This document shows, piece after piece, positions 12,201-22,745 of a DNA stretch of 64,000 nt. The notes under the pieces are model-generated. The model saw nothing but the letters and a program-made list of their open reading frames with translations. It was not told the DNA's origin and made no database searches. A program made the position numbers and the translations under genes. Every line of letters begins with the position of its first letter. Position 1 is the first letter of the stretch. The DNA comes from Paraspadella gotoi. Its lineage: Eukaryota; Chaetognatha. The DNA is taken from NCBI GenBank assembly GCA_051294375.1, contig CM119267.1, positions 15,912,105 through 15,976,104 of the forward strand, given 5' to 3'.

Positions 12201-15102
12201 ACTTTCTCCTCTTCTTCCTCATCCAGCCTCTTCGGCGCCCGATACATTCCTGCAAATGTATACACATGTTGTCAGTGAAATGAAAAATCATCCTTCAGAT
12301 TTGATATTCATGCTTATGACTAAATTTGATGTTGGATTATGGCTGCAGAACAGTCGACCAAAATTGTCTGAGAGGGCCGCTCTACTGGGAACTGTTGGTA
12401 TAGCCCTATCTCAATTTGGCTTGGATCCAGCACCTGAAAGTCAGTTAACGTTTGATATTTTAAAATCACATTTACGCCGTCTTGTTCGCTATCAGTTTCC
12501 TGACTTGTATGGAGACTTTTTGCGACTTCTTTTGCGTGAAAGTGAGCGATCATTATTTAGCCCATGTCTTTGGCCCATTTTGCTAGAACCTTTACAAGTT
12601 GATATTGAAAAAGGTGACGAAGATTTCAAAATTTCAGAACTTCAAACGAAATGTTTAGCTGAGGCTAAGCCTCTTCCCTCTACTTTAGAGTTAAGTGAAA
12701 CTGATGGTGTTGCAGAAGTAAAAATCGTCACTTTTAAAGGTATTCCTAGATCATTTCGTAAGGAATATATGGACCCAATCACTCCTATATTAGTAAGAGA
12801 AAGTCTAGAATGTTTAACTGCAAATTTTATTCGGCTGAGAACAACAGATCCGGATTTAACAACATTTGGTCTTTACCCGAGATGGCGTCCATATGTGAGC
12901 TCATTGTCGATTCTTTATCGGTTTTTAGGACTCAACCTTATGGAAAGTCAACTACGAAAAGAAATGAGCCGTAACTTATATTTTGAATCTTTAGTGGAGT
13001 TTTGGTCGTTGTTAAATGAAACTTTTCGACCTTGGTTACATCCACTAGAGGGTAGAGAAAGAATTATGACTCCTTGGATTGAAGGAGATACTAACTTTGC
13101 TTTAGAAATGCTTCAAGCTTTCAAAGATGTTGTCGCTGAATTACACGTTTTGCATAAATCCAAATTGATTGAGAATAAAAGCTGGTCTGAATGTCTTCAA
13201 TCTGGTTATTCTACTTCGCCCGTAAAAGACATTTCTCCTCTTAATTTTGTATGGAATCAATATTGCACAGTTTTGTCATTGCCTGGAACTCCGCAACATA
13301 TTCTAGAGACCTTTCACACTAATTTAAAAAAAGATTTTGAATGGAACGATTATATTCTAGATATGCATAGTATAGAGCTAATGCTGCAGCTTCGTGAAAC
13401 ACGACATCCTTGTTGCTTTAATTTTTTAACTGAAATTTTTGCTGAATTTCCGTGGGTTATTTATTTGACAAAGGTTATTAATGAGGAAAGGCAAGATCAG
13501 GTTGTGCGAATTCATACATGTTTTTTGGATTTGCTTATGACTTTAAGCACTACCAAACCGTTTCTCGATTCTGAAACTCCCAAATTAGAATCGTTGTTTC
13601 TCAATGCTCTCGAGTTCAACTGGCAGTTTGTTGACCGCCGAAATTTTGATGCTATTCTACAACGCTACGTAGAACAGTGCGATCCCTCTACCATCTGCGC
13701 CAAAGGAAGGCTTAACCCCGCTGTACTTCCACTTCGGTTGCTTAAAGTAGTATCTGCTTTAGAGGTTCATACTATTCTTCTTTACCCGACTCTTCATCCA
13801 GAAACACAGGAAAAACGAGTATCAATGGTTCGTGGAATAATTAATCTTTCGCTTCAGGTTCTCTCTTCTTCTAAATGTCAGCTCAAACTTAATAAACTAA
13901 AGGAAGATGATAGTCCTTTAAATACTCCATCCGAAAATATAATTGCCGTAATCAGTAACTTAATGACTGACATTGAAAGCATGACTCCTTTCTCTTCTAA
14001 TCTTGAATACCATCACCAAGAGTTAGTTCGGCTACTCTCAGAGGTTTTCTCTTTGATTAATCAATGCCCAGCTGAATATTTGCCCCCGATAGCTGAAGCC
14101 ATACGCCAGTTTCTTGCAGCATCCTCAGGTTCAGTTTTGATCGTTCCCGGAATTGCTGCTGCCTCTCAGTCGTTGGTGTCGCTCAAGCACATGAGCCAAA
14201 TCATTGAGTCCTGCATAGAAACGTACTTTCTTAATCAAGAATTTAAAGAAAGTGATTTAGAGGGGTGGAAACCAATAGTAAATCATATCAAGATTCCTGA
14301 AATGAATGAACCACTATTTGTTAAAGAGTCTCTCAATTGCGAAGGATTTCTGACACTATACGCGTATCTACTTCAGAAAGTTTCACTTTGTGGCGATCTT
14401 TGCAACGAAAGAGCGTTGTTAAACGAAACTGTTCAATGGATGATCGGCATAAAGACTTTGAATCAAGAAAACGAGTCAAAAATTTTGCTCTGGTTCGGGA
14501 AGATTTTTGAACTTTTGTTTCGCCAAATCGGTTACAATTTTCCTAAAGATGAATTTTGCACTTTCATCATAAAATTGTCTTCGCTGTTCGCTTTTTTCGC
14601 GGAAGACAAGGCTTCCTCCGGTTTTCTCGGAATGATTGGTTTAGGGAAGAGGTCGTCTTTATCTACTCGTTTCCGCCTTGTGTGTCGCATTCTCGAAGTG
14701 TTCATCCTCGCTCAGATACGAGAAGATGGTTCTCCCAGGACAAATCCGGATGAACCTTTGCCTTCTTATCTCGTGCCCAAAGAATTAGCCCAACCCTCTG
14801 AAGCGACGTCGTCTGTCATTAGTAATGATGAAAATGTTTTGGAAAAGCCAAATCCATCTCCAGCTGTCATAACCACGATAGGATCGAAGCACTTCATCGC
14901 TTTGAATTCGTTGAAAAATAATAGGCACTACGTTGATCTAAAACCCGAGTTAGAAGCGTCTTTGTCTTTTATTACTGATCGCAAAAACGTATTTTTTCAT
15001 GTCTATAAACTATTTTTGAGACTTATCTCGTCATTGTTTGCAGATAAACAATTTCTTGATGTTCTACAATTATCAAGTGACACTTCTAGGTGTCTGCCTT
15101 AA
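6232..15102 (+). CDS. EPG5: EPG5, autophagosome-lysosome tethering protein
   Basis: Two exons, 6232-7767 and 8029-15102, joined at phase 0, encode about 2,869 residues (human EPG5 2,579). The second exon alone is 7 kb. The N-terminus begins M-A-E-A-V like human EPG5 and is acidic and disordered, with an L-Y-P-K-L motif. The H-H-L-L-R-C-P block just after the intron and the G-M-I-G-L-G-K-R-S-S-L-S block near the C-terminus match EPG5 closely. Two W-x-x-L LC3-interacting motifs set in acidic sequence lie at residues 622 and 640. EPG5 is known as a Rab7 effector on late endosomes/lysosomes that binds LC3 and promotes fusion of autophagosomes with lysosomes. Loss in worms causes P-granule persistence and in humans causes Vici syndrome. 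The C-terminus aligns with the end of the human protein, and AATAAA follows at 15294. Confidence 0.95.
8356..8421 (+). other. EPG5: Tandem LIR (LC3-interacting) motifs of EPG5
   Basis: W-V-F-L (8356-8367) and W-H-F-L (8410-8421) are in frame, separated by an acidic linker. They correspond to the paired W-x-x-L motifs known in mammalian EPG5, which bind Atg8-family proteins. Confidence 0.75.
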
Positions 15103-15293
15103 TCATTTATTAGGTGTTTAGTGCTTTTAGACTCGACATTAATTATTTAATATTTATAAACAATGGTTATGTACATGCTTGAAATTTATTTAGTTGCTAT
15201 TATCGAGGTTTCATCGTTTAGTTTAATTGTGGGATTTTGCTCCTTTCTTAATTAACATTTCTCTTTGTTCAAAAGTTCGCTGGTTCGAGCCTA

Positions 15294-15299
15294 ATAAAA
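15294..15299 (+). promoter_or_regulatory. Polyadenylation signal AATAAA for EPG5
   Basis: AATAAA lies 192 bases after the EPG5 stop and 26 bases before the next candidate start, supporting the EPG5 3' end. Confidence 0.45.
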
Positions 15300-15324
15300 T
15301 AATTGTTTTTGAAATTGAAAATTA

Positions 15325-15930
15325 ATGATGTCGAAAGTGTCTATTTATGGTTATTTTGCTGCTTTCCTTCTTAAAATTGCTATAAAACTCATGTATGTAT
15401 GTTTTGTACCATTTTGGTTCCAGATGATATACTTGATCTTCTCCCAACTTTCAGACGATATATTACCTGAAGCCACGTCGACGGTGACCGCGTTTCACGG
15501 GTTTCTACATCAATTACTTCAACGTCTCTCTCTCCTACTCTCCTGCGCCGCGCAGAATTTTAATGGATGCAGCGAATTTCAGCACAAAATTTTCTGGTTT
15601 CTGTTTGTCGGTCTGTTCGTCAACCTGGTCCTCATTTTCTTTACATGGAAACTCTACAACCACAAGATTGCGGATCTGCTGAACAATCCACGATTTTTCC
15701 CCGTCCCTGAGTCGAATTCAGTCAAGAGTGCAGGAGGTAATTCAAACACTAAGTATAATTCTCCCGCGCGAGCGACCGCGCGAACTACGACTCGTGCGGC
15801 AACGACAAATCGCACGAGAAGCGCGACGTCTGAAGCGCGGTGCATAAAGAAAAAAAGCAGAAGCGTCTCGTGGGATCCCAAGACGATGACGCGAATCAAA
15901 CCAAAAAATCATTGTCACCAAAAAAATTAA
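15325..15930 (+). CDS. Possible small membrane protein, unrecognised
   Basis: This is an open frame of 201 codons between EPG5 and ULK4. Hydrophobic stretches lie near residues 8-38 and 90-112, the second being a convincing transmembrane helix. The tail from about residue 135 is basic and rich in Arg, Ser and Thr. A good splice acceptor (pyrimidine tract ending in CAG) sits at 15454, so the true gene may have an upstream exon and the first ~43 codons may be intronic. The stop falls only 18 bases before the ULK4 start codon, so it either overlaps the ULK4 5' leader or shares its transcript. I do not recognise the protein and cannot exclude that it is non-coding. Confidence 0.4.
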   Translation: MMSKVSIYGYFAAFLLKIAIKLMYVCFVPFWFQMIYLIFSQLSDDILPEATSTVTAFHGFLHQLLQRLSLLLSCAAQNFNGCSEFQHKIFWFLFVGLFVNLVLIFFTWKLYNHKIADLLNNPRFFPVPESNSVKSAGGNSNTKYNSPARATARTTTRAATTNRTRSATSEARCIKKKSRSVSWDPKTMTRIKPKNHCHQKN

Positions 15931-15947
15931 TTTCTATAAACTTTAAG

Positions 15948-18900
15948 ATGGAAAATTACGTGATTTATGATGATTTACGATCGGACAATGAAGCAATTTC
16001 TTACAAAGGGAGGAGGAAAGGCACCATTAACTTTGTTGCGGTACAATGCATTGAAAAGCGATACCGAGCGTTGGTGACTAATGCTGTTCGCATGCTGCAC
16101 AGCTTCGACAACGAAAACATCGTCAAATTCCTCGAGTGGTATGGTAAGAAACTATCCTTTCTTAGAATTTGTTGCGTAATCAAGTTTTTACGATTACGAC
16201 TACAAAAACATTTTGGATTCAACAAACCAAGAATTTTTAATAATATTTTTTTTTTTATCAGAAACTTCGAATCACTTGTGGGTCGTCTCCGAAATTCTTA
16301 GCGGTGGTAGTTTAGCTGACATCATAGATCAAGATCATTATCTTCCTGAAGACATTGTACGCAACTTCGGCGCCGACATTTGCAAGGGACTTCACTATCT
16401 TCACTCCAATTCAGTTGTCCTCGCGCGACTTTCTCCAGATGTCTTGTCATTGGACGCCCATCAGCGACTCAAGTTAACGGACTTCCGATTCGCACGTGGC
16501 TTCGGTGAAGATGTTGGCGCCCTATACAACCAGGTGTTGTCCAAGGAAGAGTCTCAGTCGCAATCTTCCTTCCTCGCCTTATTCATGGCTAAACCTCAAG
16601 CCTTCAGTCCCGAGGTATTGGTCAGTGCCCACCCACTCGGTTCACTTTCTCCTTCATCCGATATCTGGAGCCTGGGCGTCTGCCTCTACTGGATGCTGGC
16701 CGGTCGGCCGCCCTACGAAGGAAAGATGGCTGAAGCAGTCTTGCGGGAAATCAGCAGAGGGGATTTCGAGATCCCCGATTCCAGAAGAAAATGTGGAAGA
16801 GGAAGCGAGGTTTTCGTCGATTTGCTTCGGGGGCTCTTGAAAGTAGAAAGGAAAGAAAGACTTTTGTGGCCTGAAATAGTAGATCACCCCTTTTGGAATG
16901 GGCAGTTAAAAGACGTCATCGTTTCTCCCGTCGAAATGGCTGATACCCAATCGACGTCACCCACAGATGTGGAAGATTCTTTGGAATTTTCGGATAAATC
17001 TATTGATAACCCAGAGGAAAACGGCGACAAGGAAAGAATTAATTCTTCGATGGAAACCTCATTTAAAAAAAATATAAAAACTCATGGGAACTCGAATTTT
17101 AATAGTGTAGGCGTATTACTGGAGTCTGAATCCAACCATGTCCCTCGTTTGGCTCAACCAATCGCTGGCGACGATGACTTATTTCGCCTCTCCCTTTCCC
17201 GTTGTAGCATAGCGGAGGATAGAAAACCTTCACCCGCGTCTAAAATTGAATTTCCCCTTTCTGTTGACAGTGAGGATGACGGTGACGTTTTGACCTATCA
17301 TCCTCTTGACCTCGAGATGTTTTTTCCTTACCCGGATCGACCCAAGGGGCTCGTGCCCAAGTTCGACGCCAACTCGCTCTCCGTGAAACTCCCTCCCTCA
17401 AAAGCCTCGAACGCTCCTTTGTCGAGCGTCGACCTCGCCGTCGGAAAAATCGAGGAAGCTCTCGCAGCCCCATCTTCTCGCAGCAAACTCCAATCTTCTC
17501 AAAAGCAAATATCCGCTATTTCCTATCTGGTTTCCCTCGGTTCCTCTAATCGTTCAGGTCTCTTCGTCCCACAGCTCGTATTAGAGCGTCGCTTGGAAAT
17601 TTTGCCGCGCTTAGTTAATCTTTTGAAGTCCAACGTCGCCGAGGAATCCGTACGCCAACAGGCAGCCCACGCGTTGTCCGTCCTTCTTCACGTGACCAGC
17701 GAGAATCTTCCTGGCCTCGACTGCGTTCCTGGTTTAGATTTAAATTATTTTCTTCTCGTCGTGAGCGAAGTCGTCAGAGATGGAACGACCTCTCGCCCTC
17801 TACGGTCTCTCTGCCTCGTCGTTCTGCTCAACCTGTTTCGTCTTTGGTCCAGATTCTTCTCCTCCTCTCTATGGTATTCCTTCGCCACTCCCTTTCCGTC
17901 ATTGTCGTTGACGGTGATCGCACGAGGTCTTAGGTTGGAATCGTCGGTGAAGGACGATCCCAAAGCCATTTCAGCGTGTCTACGTATCGTTTCCCTCTTA
18001 TCTATTACATGTTATCGCCTTGATAAACAGAGGTCCGAAACCAAGGAAGAAGTTTTCATAATTCTCCGCTCCAAACTCAAAGCTCCTGAGTTGACTGGAA
18101 CGCTATGGACCCTGCTCTGCCGCGTTCCCGAGACCAGCCTCCGCTGCCTCGCTGCTTCCTGTCTGGTCGCAATTTCGCGTTTAGAACCGTCCGCGCTCTA
18201 TTCGTGCGTGGATCGTGCTGGGCTGCTCTCCGTCGTCGGCGTCATTAACCCGGACGCTGACAAGAGACCCGCGTCTCGTGAGGCCAAACCCGACGCCCAA
18301 ACCACTCTACTTAACCAATTGACCACAACTCTTCTGTGTGTTCTACTCCAAAACCCTCCTCACGCGCTAAAAATATCTTCAAACAAAGAACTCTTGCGTC
18401 GTCTTTTATATTTGAACGACAACCCTTCACCTTACGTTCGCTCCAAGGTGTGGCTGGCATTGACGTCCATATTATCGACGAGTCGAGACGCTTTCACCCT
18501 TGCTTGCAAAAGTCGGCTTATCGCCATGATCGAACGCGAGATTAGGCAGTGTGGCGAATTTTTGAACGTCGGTGCAGAGTCCTGGAAAACAGATGCCAAT
18601 GTTTATCTCGCCGTATCCCTTAAACGCTGCATTGAGAGAATCACTACCGCCAACATCGAAATCGTCAAAGACGCTTCCGATTCGCTTACCGACGTCAGCG
18701 GGCGTCGACATCCGTCGGCGAATCAAACGCTTCGATTAAAAAACTCAGTTCCTCACCTGGCTTCTTTTCATCTTGTTCTCTGCTCGTCGGCTTTACGCGA
18801 GTTTTTGCTTCGGGACGCTTCTCTGCTCAGCAACCTGGTGACCATCCTCACTGAAACTCCGTCGCTCGTAGCGAAGACGACGAATTTGGATCCCGCGCTT

Positions 18901-21125
18901 GGTTCGGGACAGTCGGAGGAAACGGTTAAGACCATCTTGTCTATCTTTGAAACGCTGGCAGTTTCTACCAAGACTTTCGCGGCCAACACTTCGACGTCCT
19001 TTTCTTCCGATACGGATCATCAATCTAACGTTCTCGCGCTTTTACTCGAAGGCGTGCTTCCTCCCTTGGTAGAGATTTTACGACCGGCGTCCGTTTCTGT
19101 TCCTCACGCTCTTCGCCTTACAATGCATCTCCTAGATGGCGCGATCGCCGAACCATCGGCGCCGTTAGAGGCGTTTATTGTCGAGCGCCTTTTTCCTCGT
19201 TTTGCCGAAATTATTTCGGGAACGGAATCTTCCGCTCAAAACTTGTCCCCGTCTGTAGCCATGGGCGTCGTTCATAACGTTCTCGTTCTCAGTCCACATA
19301 CGATCGCCGTCGAGAGTATACCGTCAGAAACGCAAATCTCTGTGGCGGCTGCCTGTCACCAACTCTTGGAGTATAACTTGACCCAGGGGCATGTCTTGAC
19401 GCCGACCTTCAATCAGGTAGATGTTGAGATTTTTATAAACTAAATCCGATATCCGTTTCTTGAGTGCATTCGGTAGAATGGCTTTTTTCCCCCCTATAGT
19501 CACTTGTGGTATTAGCAACGCTTTTGGCTTCTTCAACCAAAGACAAAATCGTCGCCGTCGCCGTCTTTCCGCCTTTGTGGGTTCAAGCGCTCGAGAAACA
19601 CAACCTCGTCTCATTTTTGGTGTCTGTCGTCAAATCGGTGCAGTTTGACATCGAGGATCTGGAGAATGACCTCACGCAACAATTTCTCGAAGCTTCGCTT
19701 TTTCTGCTTCATACAATGCTGCAGTTCGTTTCGGAAAGAATTAGGTGAGAAAAAGCGCTGAGAAAGATATTGAGAGATAGATACTAGATAGAGAGGGAGG
19801 AGAGGTATATATACTACTACTATTACTTTATTGTAGTCCTACAATATTATGATCTTAAAACATAAGTAGCAAAATAGTTTTTTAGAATTTTTCTTTCGAC
19901 GAAAATAGAATTTAAATTAAGATTCTTGTTTAATCCACTGTCTTCTACTCTCCTCTCTCCCCAGATTCGCCCTCTCATCTCGTCGTCATGAAAAAAATAT
20001 TGACGCGGACGCCGCGGAATCCCTTCTGCTCTCCCACCGTCCCCTCATTCGCGCCTTCTCCCCCTTGCTCCATCATCTCATGGTAGCGCCCGATTCGGAT
20101 TTATCCGCTTCTGCCGTCGCCTCCCTCTCCCAATTGGCGCAGCTCTTCGGGGGCGATCATCACCCGCCGCTCACGCCTCAGCATCTGCGCCTTTACGCGC
20201 GGGCGTTGTCGATGAGCGCCGTAACATCCTCGAAAGCCGTTAAATCATCGGCGACGGCGACCCGGCGGCGTACCGTTCTGCGCACGCTCAAGCGTCTCAT
20301 GATGGTCGGCGGCAAGGACAACAGGAAAAAAGAAAAAAAGGAGCAGGTTGGTCGATGGGTATCGGTAGTGGAAAACTACTCTCTAGGAAAATAGTATATC
20401 ACATAATTGCTGAAAAGTTTATTAATTCAAAACATGGGTAAAACATTCTTAATATTTAATATACCCTCTCTCTGCATTAACTACTGCTTACATTCGTTTG
20501 GGCATGCTCTCGTACAGCGAATTGAGGTATGATGGTGAAATGTTTTTTTTACACCTTTAATGCAATTCTTTTCGGCCCCGATATTGATGTCTTTGCTTCT
20601 TTTCTGAGAGCTATAATAACATTTTTTTTTAACCAAAAAAAGGTAAAATGCTTTTAGCATTACCAAATTTAAAAATATAAGTAAGTTCATTCGGAAAAAC
20701 AAAATATCAAAAATGGTAAAAAACTAAATATGATTTTTGTTGCTATTTTTAAATTGAAGTAACAATCTTTTTTGCCTGTAACTTCTAAACGATTTGACCT
20801 ACAAAAAAATGGAAGGAAGCTACTAAAAGAAAATTTAATGTTATTTTAAAGATAGTTTAATTCTTTAAAATCAAACAAGTTTTTAAATAGATATCCTCTA
20901 TTAAAAATGTGATATACTTTTTTCCGAGATGGTTATTAGCTTATTTTTTAAGATTTTTTTTTATTTCGTTGCTAGTACGCGGCGATGTTCAAGGACGATT
21001 TTGAGCGTAACGACGCGACGAGTCTTTTTGCGGTTTTGTCACGAATGTCCGAGTTAGCCGCCTCACACGCCGACGTGGGTCTCGCCTCGACCGCGAGAGA
21101 AATCATCGAAACTTTCCAATTTTAA
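15948..21125 (+). CDS. ULK4: ULK4, pseudokinase with HEAT/ARM repeats
   Basis: Five exons, 15948-16143, 16262-19416, 19500-19744, 19965-20346 and 20976-21125, join in frame to about 1,375 residues (human 1,275). The start M-E-N-Y, the Y-K-G-R-R-K-G-T-I-N-F-V block, E-T-S-N-H-L-W and L-P-E-D-I-V-R match ULK4 almost word for word. The kinase fold is degenerate: there is no glycine-rich loop, the HRD position reads L-S-P-D and the DFG position reads D-F-R, as in the known pseudokinase. The rest is alpha-helical repeat sequence containing the conserved V-S-G-R-R-H-P-S block. ULK4 is linked in vertebrates to ciliary motility, neurogenesis and microtubule regulation. Introns are short except the last (629 bases), in which I see nothing notable. 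Confidence 0.93.
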
Positions 21126-21280
21126 AAACACGAGTATCTATTAAGTAATTACGAACAGGTTTCTGCTGTTAGTGTTATCAAGCAATGCGTGCCTTTCATC
21201 CTAAAGTCAAATTACTGCATTCCATTTATAAAAAAAATTATGCCATTTATTCCATATTTTTTATCAGTATAATGTAGACA

Positions 21281-22490
21281 ATGGAAGAATCCGCCCCCCT
21301 TAAACGTAAAAAGAACCAGATTCGCCGCCAAGGCTCAAAAAAAGTTAAACTGAGCCGATGTTCTGAGGCGACGACGAATCTCGCTTCTCCGATCCCGACT
21401 GAAAATACAAGTTTGTCGAAAAAGAGGGAGAGACGAAAACAATTTAAAAAGGAAATCAGAAGAAAACTTCTGAAAGAGGGAAAATTATCACGCCAGAAGA
21501 AAAGGAAAATGTCTTCCAAATCTTGGGTCGACAAATCCGCCGCCCAAAGCAGTGCCGCTGGAACGGAAACACCGAAGAGGTTTGACGGAGAATTGTCGGA
21601 GAATTGGAAAGCTCTTCAGTCCGTTTTGAAACAGGAGAATGTGAAAACGGGGAGACAGAAATCGAACCGCGGGAGAAATAGGAACCGTTCGAATCCCGGT
21701 GACTTACGGCCACAATCGAAAGAAGGCCAATTAAAAAGGGAAACGGGTCAATCCACAAGCGCTGGACATTCCCTTGAAACGAAACCGGAAATTTGGTTCG
21801 AGATTGATGACGACATGCCGTGGGAAAACGTGGCCCCAGCCGAGCCCAGCGTCTTTCCGGTCGAGGAATTGCAGACAACGCAACCGACCGAAGGGGTGAC
21901 GCATATAGTTGGCTTGGATTGCGAAATGGTTGGAGTTGGAGAGAACGGCCATGATTCTATTTTAGCTCGAGTGTCTATCGTAAATCAACACGGGCGTCCA
22001 TTTTACGACAAATACGTGAAACCGACAGAAGAGGTGAGTCGATGAACTTTTTAATCTCGCCGAGGTACTCATTCATCCTTTTTCTCTTCAGGTGACTGAC
22101 TACCGGACGGCCGTCAGCGGCATCAGGCCTCACAACCTCGGCAAAGACGCGGTTCCGTTTCAACAGGCTCAAGCGGAAGTAGCAGCGATTCTTAAGGACA
22201 AGATCCTTGTGGGGCACGCCCTCTCCAACGACCTTTCAGTGCTTTTTCTCAGTCATCCTTTTCGCCGTACCAGGGACACGCAAAAGTACAAGCCTTTCAG
22301 GAAATTGTTCGGTGGGTTACCGTCGCTGAAGCGGCTTGCTAGCCATTTTCTTGATCTGTCGATACAAACTGGTGAACACTCGTCCGTGGAGGACGCACAG
22401 GTGGCCATGAGGCTCTACATGTCGCGTCGCTCCGAATGGGAGGCGGAAATTCGCCAAAAACGCAAGGGAAAAGAAAAAAAGTCGGATTAA
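21281..22490 (+). CDS. REXO4: REXO4, DEDDh 3'-5' RNA exonuclease
   Basis: Two exons, 21281-22033 and 22092-22490 (phase 0), encode about 383 residues. The N-terminal half is lysine/arginine-rich and suggests nucleolar localisation. The exonuclease domain begins at about residue 205 with L-D-C-E-M-V-G (ExoI, Asp and Glu), continues with G-H-A-L-S-N-D (ExoII) and ends with H-S-S-V-E-D-A (ExoIII; catalytic His and Asp), so all DEDDh residues are present. The domain order and length match REXO4/XPMC2 (yeast Rex4), which acts in pre-rRNA processing. It starts 155 bases after the ULK4 stop and ends 255 bases before the WDFY3 start. Confidence 0.92.
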
Positions 22491-22745
22491 GCTCGCGCAG
22501 TTCAAGTGATCGTTAAGCGTTAATAATGTTATGAAGTTTGTTTCGTTATCGTTGCATTTCTTTTCTAACCAGTTCAATCATTTGGAACATTTGTTGAAAA
22601 AAAAATTAAATTATGACAAGAGATTTATGATATGCTGTTAAATTTGACGATGACAAGGAAGTGTTGACAATTCAAAATACCGATTATTATGACACGGAGC
22701 AGTTGAAATTCGGATCATCTGATCTTATCGACGCCAATCTTCGTC

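Noticed and set aside
15266-15300. tRNA-like B box (GGTTCGAGCC) after EPG5
   Set aside because: No A box or cloverleaf-forming sequence lies upstream at the right spacing.
15090-15930. EPG5 continuing by splicing at 15091 into the exon at 15455
   Set aside because: The splice would hit a stop within a few codons, and the protein already ends where human EPG5 ends; AATAAA at 15294 also supports ending there.
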